A stretch of DNA of 64,000 bases from Thermosynechococcaceae cyanobacterium MS004 (GCA_022402525.1 JAKRSB010000126.1:62001-126000); one strand, 5' to 3'; positions 1-9,598 are shown, counted from the stretch's first letter. A program made the numbers and translations. Notes: generated by a model not told the origin, from the sequence alone.

Positions 1-99
1 TATACCCGTAAATATATCTTGCCCCCCATTCCAGGACTATCTATTCATTCCATCCGTGATCAAGTTTGGCAGACAGCCCAAGGACAGACGGTAAACTGA
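1..99 (+). CDS. Partial CDS, C-terminal end only, function unknown
   Basis: An open frame enters from the left edge and stops at TGA 97-99, giving 32 codons that end in QTAQ-GQTVN-like residues. Only the tail is in the window and no family can be recognised. It lies upstream of a convergent Uma2 gene. The uninterrupted frame to the edge is the only support, so it may be chance. Confidence 0.35.
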   Translation, partial: YTRKYILPPIPGLSIHSIRDQVWQTAQGQTVN

Positions 100-146
100 T
101 GAGCATTGGGCTTGTGTGTGAATTCACAAAAAAGGCGATCGCTCAC

Positions 147-767
147 CTAACGGCCACAAATTGCCTCAAGAAACGCCTTAACCGCCTGAGATTGATTGTG
201 GGGTTGCACATACTGAGACAACAACTCAAAATCTAGCCCTGGGAAAAATTGGCTCTGGAATGCCTCTTGGTACGTTGCCTCTCGTAAAGCATAGAGGGTG
301 AGCTGATTGCTTTGCCAGATCAGCACCTCTGGAACTCCTAACCCCTGGTAGATCCCTAATTTATTGATGCCCCCACTCATCAGATTGACCTCAATCGCAA
401 AATCTGGTCGATCCTTTAAGGTATCCACACAGTAACATTCGTCTGGTTCTAATCCTTGAGCCTTAGCCTCGTTCCGAAAGGTCGTCGAGCCGTAGCCATG
501 AAGCGTAATATCCATCTCCTCCGCATAACGCTCCAATAGCCTTGCGATGACCTTTTTGAGCATTTCATGTTCAGGAGATGGCATAAAGATTTCTAGTGTC
601 CCTTCACCATAGAAAAGCCGTAGACCAGGATAATCTCCAAGCGTGTTCAATAGGCTTTCGTACTGTGGCCAAGTCACCCCAGACAAAAGAACCCGCTGTT
701 CTTCAAGGGAAGGGGACGAAGAATCAAGGGAGAGGGTCATGGTTAAGGTTGCCCAGTCTAAATTCAA
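147..767 (-). CDS. Uma2 family (DUF820) putative restriction-endonuclease-like protein
   Basis: This 206-residue protein matches the Uma2 family, a PD-(D/E)XK nuclease fold that is greatly expanded in cyanobacteria and whose biological role is poorly known. The family pattern is visible: a PSPEHE segment near residue 64, then RPDFAIEV (Asp and Glu ligands) and a Lys in NKLGIYQGLGVPEVLIW. The annotated start gives nine extra residues; an internal ATG at 740 (MTLSLD) could be the true start. It stands alone, facing away from the sugar transferase that begins at 874. A second Uma2 gene lies on the other side of that transferase. The family call is firm, the function is not. Confidence 0.85.
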   Translation of the reverse strand: MNLDWATLTMTLSLDSSSPSLEEQRVLLSGVTWPQYESLLNTLGDYPGLRLFYGEGTLEIFMPSPEHEMLKKVIARLLERYAEEMDITLHGYGSTTFRNEAKAQGLEPDECYCVDTLKDRPDFAIEVNLMSGGINKLGIYQGLGVPEVLIWQSNQLTLYALREATYQEAFQSQFFPGLDFELLSQYVQPHNQSQAVKAFLEAICGR

Positions 768-873
768 TCCCTATTCTAACCTTGCCCATATTTTCGTCTC
801 ACTAAAGCCAACCATCAGGACATCCCTGGGTAGGATAAACATAGTGCCTATGCATTCACCTAGCTAGCTGATT

Positions 874-2313
874 GTGAATCAACCCCCACCCAAAACTACC
901 CATCGCGAAGATCTTCGGGCTATTCGGTCTGTTCGGGGCGGTGGCAAGGGTGTTCACGCTTGGCTTAATGTAGGGATTCTGGCAACTGCTGATTTGATAG
1001 CCCTTGGCAGTGCCTGGAAAATTGCCGCGCAGCTTAATCAATTTTATGCCCCTATTCCCCCGCAGTTGGTGTGGTGGACTTGGCTGGGTTTACCCAGTCT
1101 CTTCTGGATTTTTGCCTGTGTCACTCTGCTGATTTTAGGCAGTGGTGGACTCTATAACCGCGCTACTGCCTGGAAAGACTATGTGCGCTCTGCACAGTTG
1201 GTGAGTCTTGCCTACTTACTGTCTTTGGTCGCCAGCTATTGCTACGACCCTAAGCTAGATGCCCCGCGATCGCTCTTTTTTAGTGCCTGGGGGCTGAGTG
1301 TTGTTTTTATCATTGGCTTTCGGCTGATTTCAACCCTACTTTTACAGCAGCTTGAGCAGCGTCAGCCCACCGTGGGCATTTTTTTAATCGCCACCGCAGA
1401 GCGTTTACCCCGTCTGTCTAAACTGCTGGAACAGCGATCGCACTACCGTATTGTGGGAGCAGCCCTGGCCTCCACCGCCAACGCCAATACCACCCTGACC
1501 TCTATCCTCAACTCCAAAGCCCAGGAAGTGATCGTCGAAGGTCTGCCCCCCACAGAGCTGGCCTCTACCCTCTATTGGCAGCTTCGACGCTGCGGCATTA
1601 CGCTCCGCCTGATTCCATCGAGTGTGGAAGTGCTACATCGTCGCGGTATTCCTGAAATTTTTGCTGGAATGCCGACCCTCCGTGCTGCACCACCCATGCT
1701 GTTGGGTCTAGATTATCGCATCAAACGCTACATCGATATTACGGCGGCAGCGCTGGGGCTATTGGTATTGGCCCCCTTTCTGATGGGCATTGCGATCGCC
1801 ATTAAACTCACCTCCCCTGGCCCAGTTTTCTACCGCCAAGAGCGCGTGGGGCTGCATGGCAAAATCTTTCAGATGTGGAAATTTCGCACCATGGTCGTTA
1901 ATGCCGAGGCTCTCCAAGCCGCCCTAGAAGCAAAAAATGAATCCCAAGACGGCATTCTGTTTAAGATCAAAGATGACCCGCGCCGCACTAAAATCGGTAG
2001 CTTTTTGCGACGCACCAGCATTGATGAACTGCCCCAGCTGATTAATGTTTTGGTCGGGCAAATGAGCCTGGTGGGGCCACGTCCCCTCCCCATCCGAGAC
2101 GTGGAGCGCTTTAACTCCTGGCACCATATCCGCCATCAGGTGCTGCCAGGGATTACGGGGCTATGGCAAATTTCAGGGCGATCGCATCTGGACGATTTCG
2201 ACCAAGCTGCCCGGCTTGATCTTTACTACATCGACAATTGGACGCTTAACCTCGATTTTGAGATTTTGGTCGAAACCCTACGGATTGTACTGTTTGCCAA
2301 CGGGGCTTACTAA
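874..2313 (+). CDS. Polyprenyl glycosylphosphotransferase (exopolysaccharide sugar transferase)
   Basis: This 479-residue membrane protein belongs to the WbaP/WcaJ-type initiating sugar transferases, which move a sugar-1-phosphate onto undecaprenyl phosphate to start exopolysaccharide or O-antigen synthesis. Hydrophobic segments fill about residues 28-160, a CoA-binding-like Rossmann region follows (about 160-270), and the catalytic bacterial sugar transferase domain takes up about residues 283-475. Visible motifs are KRYIDI with a membrane hairpin, GPVFYRQERVGLHGK, the MWKFRTM signature, RRTSIDELPQLINVL and SLVGPRPLP near the end. The start is GTG 874. The convergent O-antigen-ligase-like gene downstream could act in the same surface-polysaccharide pathway. 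Confidence 0.93.
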   Translation: MNQPPPKTTHREDLRAIRSVRGGGKGVHAWLNVGILATADLIALGSAWKIAAQLNQFYAPIPPQLVWWTWLGLPSLFWIFACVTLLILGSGGLYNRATAWKDYVRSAQLVSLAYLLSLVASYCYDPKLDAPRSLFFSAWGLSVVFIIGFRLISTLLLQQLEQRQPTVGIFLIATAERLPRLSKLLEQRSHYRIVGAALASTANANTTLTSILNSKAQEVIVEGLPPTELASTLYWQLRRCGITLRLIPSSVEVLHRRGIPEIFAGMPTLRAAPPMLLGLDYRIKRYIDITAAALGLLVLAPFLMGIAIAIKLTSPGPVFYRQERVGLHGKIFQMWKFRTMVVNAEALQAALEAKNESQDGILFKIKDDPRRTKIGSFLRRTSIDELPQLINVLVGQMSLVGPRPLPIRDVERFNSWHHIRHQVLPGITGLWQISGRSHLDDFDQAARLDLYYIDNWTLNLDFEILVETLRIVLFANGAY

Positions 2314-2336
2314 AATATCGCTATTGAAAAATACCG

Positions 2337-2903
2337 CTATTGAACCGTCAAGGTAAACCCAGGCAGGATATCTTCCCCCGATAAGGTGACTGGATAGGTC
2401 AAGCTTTCTACCGCTTGACCAGGCCGATAAATCTCGACCTGCTTGTCCTGGGGGTTAATGAGCCAGCCCAGTTGTAACCCGCTGTCGAGATATTCCTGCA
2501 TCTTGCTTTGTAAAGGCTTGAGTCGGTCGGTCTTGGACCGCAGCTCAATCACAAAATCGGGGCAGAGCGGCGGAAATTCTTCTTGTTGCTCTAGCGTCAG
2601 GCTTTGCCCGCGCTCTAGCTGAATCCACGCCACATCAGGAGAGCGATCGCCACCCCCCGGCAGACTAAAGACCGTAGAAGAACTAAAAACTTTGCTAAGG
2701 CCCGTTTGCCGATTCCAGATATTGAGGTCGGTAATATAGTCCGCCTCGCGTTCGCCACTGAGTCCACCGATGGGACTCATAATAATCAATTCTCCCGTGG
2801 GACTCCGCTCCATTGGCACATCTTTATTCGCCATACACAGGGCATAGAACTGTTCGTGGGAGAGATGGACGATGGGGTCTAAGTTGAGGGTGATGGCAGT
2901 CAT
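2337..2903 (-). CDS. Uma2 family (DUF820) putative endonuclease
   Basis: This 188-residue protein is a typical-length Uma2 member. The N-terminal THEQF-like segment (LSHEQFYAL), ERSPTGELIIMSP, SPDVAWI, PDFVIELRSKTDRL with its acidic ligands, and the MQEYLDSGLQLGWLINP tract all fit the PD-(D/E)XK-like core. It converges on the sugar transferase, with 23 bases between the two stop codons. With the gene at 147-767 it makes two divergent Uma2 subtypes around one glycosyl-transfer gene. Their physiological role is not known, and a link to the transferase is not implied. Confidence 0.9.
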   Translation of the reverse strand: MTAITLNLDPIVHLSHEQFYALCMANKDVPMERSPTGELIIMSPIGGLSGEREADYITDLNIWNRQTGLSKVFSSSTVFSLPGGGDRSPDVAWIQLERGQSLTLEQQEEFPPLCPDFVIELRSKTDRLKPLQSKMQEYLDSGLQLGWLINPQDKQVEIYRPGQAVESLTYPVTLSGEDILPGFTLTVQ

Positions 2904-2962
2904 AGAACGCCCCTTAAAATCCTGCGCTTACCCATAGCATAGGCCTATTGTCTAAGCCGGCG

Positions 2963-5776
2963 CTAAGGTTTGCGCTGGTTTGGCGCAATAGATTTCCATA
3001 ATCGCTCTCGGAAGGGTTGCAGCCCATTATCCAGTCCAGGGCTATAGCTCGGCGATGGGAGTAGTTCTGCAAAAAACTGGGTCATCGCAATATTCTCAAC
3101 GACAGGAAAGAAGTCTGTGGGCGCTGGCCCATCAATGTGGCGACTGAGGACTCCAAAGCCAGCTCGTTCTCGTGGATATTGCCGACTCGGAACCAGTTGC
3201 TGAATCCATTGATCTAAGGATTTGGCTTGATTCATACTGGTGGTCAATGCCTCTACTAACTTAGGATCGGGGAGGGCTTGACTGGCTTCTAGGACGGCCT
3301 TTTCAATCCACTGCGATCGCTGTTGGGGTTCTAGCCATGCTTTGAGGATTGGCGCACTTGGGGTGACAGGATTGTTGCGATTATTGCTGCGGGCGATCGC
3401 CAACACATCGCCACCTAGGGGCGTTCCATGCTTTCGCCACTGCCCATTCGCCTCAGCGTGTTTCCCTTGCCACCAGTACAAGCCCCCCAGACATTGACGT
3501 AAATAAGGGGTGAGCGGATTCTGCTCAGAACGGTTTTGGAGCAATTGCAGATAGATTTGCTCCACCGCGCCAAGAACCTGCGGATAAATCCCCTGATACT
3601 GCGTAGAGCGCCAAAGCGGACTGGTTAACCAAATTGGATCTCGGACAATTTCTAAGGCCAGCGCCTGTACCCCCCAATCCACCTTATTTTGCGCCAGCAA
3701 ACTGAGACCTAAACTATGAAACGCGCCCCGCTTTGCGGGCACCAACTGAGTCGATTTGAGAAAGGAAGTTGTGGCTTCAGCAAACTGACGATTGAAAAAC
3801 TGTAGCCACCCTAAACTACTGGTGCCTGCTTCTTGATAGGGGGAGGCCTGGGTATTGCGTTGAAAAAAGTCCTGGCTTTGACTTAAGCGAGCTTGACTGG
3901 TTTGGCCACCCTCACTTTGTGCGTTTTCACTTTGGGTATTGGCTAGGTTCCAGCCCAACTGATAGGAGTAGTAAGGCTCCCAGGGGGCAAGCTGATGAGC
4001 TTGTTCTAAGTATGTTGTAAATGGCTCAATTTGTTTTTGGCTAAGGGCGGCAAAGCCTAGGCTAGAGAGCTGCCAAGCCCGCAGAATGGGCGTCATCCAG
4101 ACCCCAACGACTAACAACAGCCCGCATAACCCCCAACAAATCCATGCCACCTTCAATCGTTTTGGAAATTGTCGAGCTTCATCTGCTGGAATATAGTCGC
4201 GCAAGAGAGAGAGTAGACATACGCCGTAGAGGATGAGCGTCCCGCTGATGCCGATAATATCCAACTGGTAGTCCGTGAGGCTGACAATGCCATACCCGAT
4301 TAGCCCTGCAGATAAGCTCACGCTCAGGAGATAGTCGCGCTCCAATGCCGGGGGCTGCAATTCTTTTGCAGAAGAATCTTTTGAAGAGAGATCTTTTGAA
4401 GAGAGAGCTTGCGATCGCTGCTCTCCCAGTCTGCGCCCCAACCTAACCCCCCAATAGCCTAGCCAGCCTAAGAGTCCCAACATAAGAGCAATCCCCACTC
4501 CCCCGAGTTCAGCCCAAATTTGAGCCGGGGTACTGTGGAGCTGGTACACCAGTTCTGCTTCCCGGCCCGCCCAGGCCGGACGGTACTCTTGATAAAGTAG
4601 CGGTACACCCCCCAGACCAACGCCAAAAACAGGATGCTCAAGCCCCATGGCCCACCCTGTGACATTGGTAATCAGTCGAAACGCAGTTTCTCCCCCCGCA
4701 CCATCTAGGGTGGAGGCAGTGAACAGCGATCGCAGTCGATTATTGGCCAGGATAATGCCCAGCAAGGCAGCAACGGAACCCAATCCCACCATCCACCGAA
4801 AGCGAGGGGTGGTAGCCGTTCTCATGGGCAGGTGTCCCAGGAGCAACAATCCGCCCGTGAGAACGACTGCGGCCACCCCTAACCACCCCCCACGGGAACT
4901 GGTGGTGTATAGATCGACCAGCCCTAGCAAAATTCCCCCACCCCAAAGCCATCTCCATCGAGGCTGAGCGCTCACGCTTAACGCAAGCAATAGGGGCAAA
5001 CTTAAGACTAAATAACCCGCCACATAGTTTTGATGCCCAATGGGTGCCCAGTTCCGGAGTTCTAAAACTGAAAAGTCATAGAACACACTGAGCCCCGCTG
5101 CCCTGAGGCTTGCCAGCCGACCCATCTCTGGGAAAAAAGTTTGACTACTCCAAAGCCCAAGGCTCACGACCATAAACGCAAGGCTCAAACTGCCCTGGAG
5201 TACCAGGAGCTGATGACGTCGAGCAGGGCTACGACACCAGGCATTTAGGGTATAGAAGGCGGCGATCGCGCCCAAGGCTGCCCAACTATACCAACGCGCC
5301 TGCTGCGGGAAGGGAGCCAGCACCATTGATCCCACCAGCCCCACGAGGGCTAAAGCAATACCGTAATCCAGACCGTAGCCCAACCCGTTCAGACGCTTCT
5401 GACGCCATCCTTCTCGCAGTAGCCAGAGCCATGGCAACAGAAGTGCAACTTGACCGATCAGCACCCAAGGCCAAGACACCACTAGACTGCTGCTATCCGG
5501 CAGTAGGGTGAAGAGAATGTAAAACCCCACCCCAAGGAGTCCAAAAATATCCTTGCGGCGATCTGTAGACGGTGGGCTGGCCAAAGAACTCACTCCATGA
5601 AGGGGGATGGCAGGTTTTGAAGATGAAATAGCGGAGGTGGAATAGCAGAGGCAGCGCGATCGCCATGAAGCCTGTTCGTATGCACACTGAATGCCTCCGC
5701 AGTGAGGATACCCGATTCTTTGGGATAACCGACTACTGGGAGGTGACACCCCTCTGCAAGCCCACGATAAACTCAC
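2963..5776 (-). CDS. O-antigen ligase-like membrane protein with C-terminal TPR-like region
   Basis: The longest frame encodes 937 residues. From about residue 75 a run of some ten membrane segments carries the Wzy_C/O-antigen-ligase signature, including the LGLVDLYTTSSRGGWLG stretch and a large extracytoplasmic loop (about 350-420). After the last membrane pair (about 540-570) comes a soluble region with helical, tetratricopeptide-like repeats such as the EPYYSYQLGWNLA and AFHSLGLSLLAQNK segments. Family members join or polymerise lipid-linked glycans in the periplasm. The first 60 or so residues are Ser/Cys-rich and look non-native; GTG at 5593 (VSSLASPP) is a plausible true start. It could serve the same polysaccharide pathway as the transferase at 874-2313. 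Confidence 0.85.
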   Translation of the reverse strand: MSLSWACRGVSPPSSRLSQRIGYPHCGGIQCAYEQASWRSRCLCYSTSAISSSKPAIPLHGVSSLASPPSTDRRKDIFGLLGVGFYILFTLLPDSSSLVVSWPWVLIGQVALLLPWLWLLREGWRQKRLNGLGYGLDYGIALALVGLVGSMVLAPFPQQARWYSWAALGAIAAFYTLNAWCRSPARRHQLLVLQGSLSLAFMVVSLGLWSSQTFFPEMGRLASLRAAGLSVFYDFSVLELRNWAPIGHQNYVAGYLVLSLPLLLALSVSAQPRWRWLWGGGILLGLVDLYTTSSRGGWLGVAAVVLTGGLLLLGHLPMRTATTPRFRWMVGLGSVAALLGIILANNRLRSLFTASTLDGAGGETAFRLITNVTGWAMGLEHPVFGVGLGGVPLLYQEYRPAWAGREAELVYQLHSTPAQIWAELGGVGIALMLGLLGWLGYWGVRLGRRLGEQRSQALSSKDLSSKDSSAKELQPPALERDYLLSVSLSAGLIGYGIVSLTDYQLDIIGISGTLILYGVCLLSLLRDYIPADEARQFPKRLKVAWICWGLCGLLLVVGVWMTPILRAWQLSSLGFAALSQKQIEPFTTYLEQAHQLAPWEPYYSYQLGWNLANTQSENAQSEGGQTSQARLSQSQDFFQRNTQASPYQEAGTSSLGWLQFFNRQFAEATTSFLKSTQLVPAKRGAFHSLGLSLLAQNKVDWGVQALALEIVRDPIWLTSPLWRSTQYQGIYPQVLGAVEQIYLQLLQNRSEQNPLTPYLRQCLGGLYWWQGKHAEANGQWRKHGTPLGGDVLAIARSNNRNNPVTPSAPILKAWLEPQQRSQWIEKAVLEASQALPDPKLVEALTTSMNQAKSLDQWIQQLVPSRQYPRERAGFGVLSRHIDGPAPTDFFPVVENIAMTQFFAELLPSPSYSPGLDNGLQPFRERLWKSIAPNQRKP

Positions 5777-5899
5777 CAGTCATCGGCCTCTTCGGGACGA
5801 TCTGCGAGGGAACAACAGCTCAATCAGGGAAGAATGCGCTTGCGTACCGCGACTGACAGTTTCATCAATCCAGTCTCATCAATCCCATCTCATTCATCC

Positions 5900-7522
5900 T
5901 CATTCGTCGTGCTTAAATCGAGCGCCCAGGACGATCGCCTGTGCTGCTGTCATCTGTCCGTAGGAGAACCCGTAGGGCACTTCTGGCGGCAGGAGGGGCA
6001 AAAAGGTTTCTAGGCTGTAGGGGCTGCCGTAAAGAATCAGCCCCTTTAGCTGCCCGCTCTCTAGCAGCATATCCACCCAGTCACGCGCCAGTTGACTTAG
6101 CCCAGCGCTGCCCCGAAAGGGATTGCCGCGAATAAAGAGCTGGAGAAGGGTTGGCTCTGGGGTGGCTTTTAGCGCATCTGGCTGGGCAGGGGAATGATTG
6201 TCGATGAGGTAGAGGGTTTGGTAGCCATGCTGCTGGGGAATGATGATCGCGGGTGCCCTGCGGTTTAGGATATCGCACCCCATCAGTTCATCCACAATAA
6301 TGACGTTGCGCGCAAACCCTTCGGCTTCTGCAATGGTGCCGCGCCCTTGGGAGGACTGCTTAAGAATTTGCGCTGCGGCTTCTTGGGCTGGAGGCTGAGC
6401 CAGCCAGTCTAGACGGATAGGGGCTGGGGGGCGTTGTTCCCAGGCGTGATGGTGCGTACCGGAGTCTTCAATGCTGAGGGTAAAAATCTTTTGCTTCGCA
6501 CGCCAGATTCGCTCTAAAGACGCCTGAATGCGGCTGGGCGCAATGCGTCCTGTTTCCACGGCCTCACAAATGGCCTGAATCGCTCCAGGCGGATCAGCGG
6601 GCATCATCAGGACATCCGCGCCAGCTTCTACCGCTAAAACCGCTGCTTCATTTGCGCCATACCGCTGGGCGATCGCCCCCATCACGAGGGCATCGGTCAC
6701 AATAATGCCGTCAAACCCTAGCGCCTCTCGCAGCTCTCCGGTCAGGATGCGGGGGGAGAGGGTTGCGGGATAGTCGGGGTCTAAGCTAGGGATGAGCAAA
6801 TGTGCGCTCATGATGCTGTCTACCCCAGCGGCGATCGCAGCCTGGAAAGGCAGATATTCTAGGGACTGAAGGCGATCAAGGCTGTGGGGAATGACGGGCA
6901 GGTCTAGGTGGGAATCGGTGGCGGTGTCGCCGTGGCCAGGGAAATGTTTGGCTGTGGTCAGGACAGGATGCTTCTGTGCGCCGTGGATAAAGGCCGTCGC
7001 TAACTGACCCGTCACGGCAGGCGTTTCGCCAAAGGCGCGCACATTAATGACCGGATTTTGGGGGTTGTTGTTCACATCCACCACGGGGGCCAGCACCCAG
7101 TTGAGGCCGATGGCTAACGCCTCTTGAGCTGTCCAGCGACCCATTTCGGTTGCCAGCTCAACCGCTGACGCTGGATTGGCCTTGGCAATTTCGGCAAGGG
7201 CGAGAGGGGGTGCAAACCAGGTTGCCCCTGAAAATCGCTGACCCACGCCCTCCTCAATATCGGCGCAGAGCAGCAGCGGCACCTTAGCCCAGTCCTGAAG
7301 CTGCTGGCACCTCAGCGCAATTTCAGCCGCGCTGCCGCCCAGCAAAATAACGCCCCCCACCGCCAAATCTTGCAGCCAGGGCCGCAGAGTTTCTGCCTTT
7401 GGCTCCCAGGTTGGGTATAGGATCTGGTGATCGAACAAATGGCCAGAGGCGCGCACCACCAGCATCTGGGCAACTTGTTCCGGCAGGGTTAACTCGTTAA
7501 AATCGGGCAGGAGATGGGTCAA
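5900..7522 (-). CDS. Glycoside hydrolase family 3, beta-N-acetylhexosaminidase (NagZ-like)
   Basis: This 540-residue protein has a GH3 N-terminal barrel (about 10-345). The NagZ signature KHFPGHGDTATDSH is at residues 192-205 and the nucleophile Asp277 lies in IIVTDALVMGAI, so both halves of the Asp/His catalytic scheme are present. The remaining 200 residues form a second domain ending in a segment typical of cyanobacterial members. The expected reaction is release of N-acetylglucosamine from muropeptides or other beta-linked glycans, in cell-wall recycling. No signal peptide is seen, so it is probably cytoplasmic. It sits 15 bases downstream of rbfA on the same strand and may be cotranscribed. 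Confidence 0.92.
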   Translation of the reverse strand: MTHLLPDFNELTLPEQVAQMLVVRASGHLFDHQILYPTWEPKAETLRPWLQDLAVGGVILLGGSAAEIALRCQQLQDWAKVPLLLCADIEEGVGQRFSGATWFAPPLALAEIAKANPASAVELATEMGRWTAQEALAIGLNWVLAPVVDVNNNPQNPVINVRAFGETPAVTGQLATAFIHGAQKHPVLTTAKHFPGHGDTATDSHLDLPVIPHSLDRLQSLEYLPFQAAIAAGVDSIMSAHLLIPSLDPDYPATLSPRILTGELREALGFDGIIVTDALVMGAIAQRYGANEAAVLAVEAGADVLMMPADPPGAIQAICEAVETGRIAPSRIQASLERIWRAKQKIFTLSIEDSGTHHHAWEQRPPAPIRLDWLAQPPAQEAAAQILKQSSQGRGTIAEAEGFARNVIIVDELMGCDILNRRAPAIIIPQQHGYQTLYLIDNHSPAQPDALKATPEPTLLQLFIRGNPFRGSAGLSQLARDWVDMLLESGQLKGLILYGSPYSLETFLPLLPPEVPYGFSYGQMTAAQAIVLGARFKHDE

Positions 7523-7537
7523 GTCCGCTGGCCTCGT

Positions 7538-8038
7538 CTAATCTTCTGGTTTCGCCGTTGATTCTACCGTAGGTTCGGCAATTGACTCGGCAGTTGGTTC
7601 GGCAAGTGATTCGGCCGTAGGTTCGGCATTTGATTGACCCATCGTCTTTTCCTGTCCTCCATCTGCATCATTGCTCTCAGATGAGCGCTCATCTGAGAGC
7701 TGATTGAGTAAAGACAGCACCCGCATGCCGCGCTCAATGGAGCGATCTTCGACAAAAATGACTTCTGGCGTGCGCCGTAGCCGCACCCGCTGACCCAGCA
7801 GACTGCGCACGTAGCCCGCTGCTGAGTGCAGCCCCTCCATCGCAGCGGCTTTTACTTCATCGGTGCCGTAGATGCTGACAAAAATTTTAGTATGCTGCAA
7901 GTCTCCAGAGACGTACACATCCGTCACCGTGACCATGCCGCTGCCCACCCGCTCATCTTTGATGCCGTGAAGCAGCATAAGGCTCACCTCGCGCCGGATG
8001 GACTCCGCCACGCGCGAAACTCTGATTCCTGTTGCCAT
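7538..8038 (-). CDS. rbfA: Ribosome-binding factor A
   Basis: The first 120 residues match RbfA, the KH-like factor that binds the 30S subunit and helps mature the 5' end of 16S rRNA. The [17 protein letters not shown] start, the [23 protein letters not shown] core and [17 protein letters not shown] are clear. The remaining 45 residues are an acidic, low-complexity tail of repeated AEPTAES units, encoded by a 24-base tandem repeat around 7567-7630 that is not part of the family core. It lies between a DUF751 gene upstream and the hexosaminidase downstream, all on the minus strand. DUF751-rbfA is a common cyanobacterial arrangement. Confidence 0.96.
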   Translation of the reverse strand: MATGIRVSRVAESIRREVSLMLLHGIKDERVGSGMVTVTDVYVSGDLQHTKIFVSIYGTDEVKAAAMEGLHSAAGYVRSLLGQRVRLRRTPEVIFVEDRSIERGMRVLSLLNQLSDERSSESNDADGGQEKTMGQSNAEPTAESLAEPTAESIAEPTVESTAKPED

Positions 8039-8128
8039 TGCCCTTGTTCCCTTACCCGTGATGCCAGGAGATTGAGGATCATCTATCCCCAGACCAGTCT
8101 AGCCTGAACCACTGGATTCACCACGCGA

Positions 8129-8329
8129 TTAGGCTGGTAAACCCAACATGGCTTTGAGCGTAAGGGACAGAAAAATGAGGCTGCTGATCAGGATGCCAAT
8201 CAGGGCGATCGCTGTAGTGGGGCGGCGCAGCATTGGCCCCATCGGCTCCAAAAAGTTCCAAAACACTCCTGCAATGAGGGCGATCATGTAGCGAGGGTAG
8301 CGTGAGACGTTTTGAAAGAAATCTTGCAT
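8129..8329 (-). CDS. DUF751 (Ycf33-type) small membrane protein
   Basis: This 66-residue protein fits DUF751/Ycf33, a small thylakoid-associated family conserved in cyanobacteria and some plastids. It has the QDFFQNVSRYPRYMIA start and two hydrophobic stretches (about 17-35 and 41-62) separated by PMLRRPTTAI. It is encoded just upstream of rbfA, 90 bases apart, as in many cyanobacteria. A longer frame starting at 8354 overlaps it in another phase and is a shadow. The function of the family is not established. Confidence 0.88.
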   Translation of the reverse strand: MQDFFQNVSRYPRYMIALIAGVFWNFLEPMGPMLRRPTTAIALIGILISSLIFLSLTLKAMLGLPA

Positions 8330-8456
8330 GATCTTTTTTGTCTAAAAACACCATTAAAAACCCGTATCTTGAGATCTTAACCCAGCCTTATGGATTAAAA
8401 GCTCCGGCTGTGATTTGCCTTTGGGCTGCTGGCGTTCTGTAATGGCTTTGTGGGAG

Positions 8457-9089
8457 CTATTCTGTCGTTTCCGTGACTCCTTCTAGAAATGCGATCGCCA
8501 TCTTTCCCCATAAATTCTCTTCGGTGAGATGTTCGCCCAGTTTGAGGGTGGCTTTTTTGCCGCCGTTCCAGAGGCGTTTGAGATTTAGGAAGTTTTGCCA
8601 GCGTTGGGGTTGTGTCTTTTGGAGTTCTTGAAATTCGGCATCAATGATGGGTTGAAGGGCAGCTTCTGGGGTTTGAGCGGGGTATTGTTGCTGGAGGGTG
8701 TTGAAGAATTGTTGGTAGTCAGCTAGCAGTTTATCGAAGTCTTGTTCTGGGGCGTAGATGTGTTGGGTGGCGTCTTGACGACCGCCGGATTGGATGGTTT
8801 CGGCAAAGTTACCGATGTTGGCTCCGCGCAGGTCGTATTTTGGGGTTTCTGACATGGGTTTATCTGAGTCGGGTTTGGCTAGGGTAACAATGGCATCCAT
8901 TATGCAAATTTGAACGTCTGGGGTGCGTTCTTGCAGAAGGGCTTCGCAGAGGGTGGTGAGTGCTTCGGTGCTGGCCAATTCACCTAGACATTTGGCGGCT
9001 TTGGCACGGGCTTGAGGGTTGGGATTCTCTCGTAAGACTTGGCTCAGGGCTTCGATGGCTTGTTTGAGGGTGTTTGGGTTGCGGGCCAC
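8457..9089 (-). CDS. HEAT-repeat protein with YDLRGANIGN motif and C-terminal helical domain
   Basis: This 210-residue protein has two HEAT-like helical pairs (about 5-72), a short linker, the motif YDLRGANIGNFAET at residues 85-98, and a helical C-terminal domain (about 115-205) with the LLADYQQFFNTLQQQYP and WQNFLNLKRLWNGGKKATLKL segments. Nearly the same motif ends the LRR-Roc-COR GTPase two genes upstream. The gene starts 8 bases after the stop of the preceding HEAT gene in a different frame, so the two may be halves of an older single gene or a coupled pair. Similar short motifs in bacterial signalling proteins can mediate self-assembly, which here is only inference. It is the last gene of the operon. 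Confidence 0.75.
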   Translation of the reverse strand: MARNPNTLKQAIEALSQVLRENPNPQARAKAAKCLGELASTEALTTLCEALLQERTPDVQICIMDAIVTLAKPDSDKPMSETPKYDLRGANIGNFAETIQSGGRQDATQHIYAPEQDFDKLLADYQQFFNTLQQQYPAQTPEAALQPIIDAEFQELQKTQPQRWQNFLNLKRLWNGGKKATLKLGEHLTEENLWGKMAIAFLEGVTETTE

Positions 9090-9097
9090 GGCTGCGC

Positions 9098-9598
9098 TTA
9101 TGCCTCGCGAGCGTAGATTTTAGAGACGGATTCGATGGCATGAATCCGCACGGTATCGCTGGCGTCTTGGAATGCTTGCAGGAGCGAGGGGATGGTGGCT
9201 TCGGAGCCAATTTCGCCGAGGGCTTGTACTGCGGTGGCGCGGACGGTTGGGGTGTTGTCGTTGAGGGTTGTGAGCAGGTAGTCGATGGTGTGTTCGTTGC
9301 CGATTTTGCCGAGGGTGTCGGCGGCGGCGGCACGGATTTCGGGGATTTCGTCGAGGAGGAGGGGGATGAGTTGGGGGATGGCGGCGGCGGCACGAAGTTG
9401 GCCGAGGGCTTGGATGATGCTGAGCCGGACGAGGGGGCTGGGGTCGTTGAGTTGAGCGAGGAGGTTGGGCAGGGCGGCTTGGAGTTCAAGGCGTCCGAGG
9501 GATTCGGCGGCTTTGGCACGAACTTGGGGTTCTGGGTCGGCGAGAGTTTGGCAGAGGGTGTTGAGGACGAGTTGTTGTTGTGCAAGGGTTTGAGTCAT
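9098..9598 (-). CDS. HEAT-repeat protein
   Basis: This 166-residue protein is made almost wholly of HEAT/PBS-lyase-like repeats of about 31 residues: about five units with the pattern PxVRAxAAxxLGxLG, for example PQVRAKAAESLGRL, PLVRLSIIQALGQL, PEIRAAAADTLGKIG, PTVRATAVQALGEIG and DTVRIHAIESVSKI. Such solenoids are protein-binding scaffolds; related forms in cyanobacteria also act as phycobilin lyases, but none of the lyase context is here. The start lies 17 bases downstream of the Roc-COR gene and the stop 8 bases upstream of the second HEAT gene, so the three form one probable operon. A regulatory or adaptor role for the GTPase is inferred from this. Confidence 0.85.
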   Translation of the reverse strand: MTQTLAQQQLVLNTLCQTLADPEPQVRAKAAESLGRLELQAALPNLLAQLNDPSPLVRLSIIQALGQLRAAAAIPQLIPLLLDEIPEIRAAAADTLGKIGNEHTIDYLLTTLNDNTPTVRATAVQALGEIGSEATIPSLLQAFQDASDTVRIHAIESVSKIYAREA

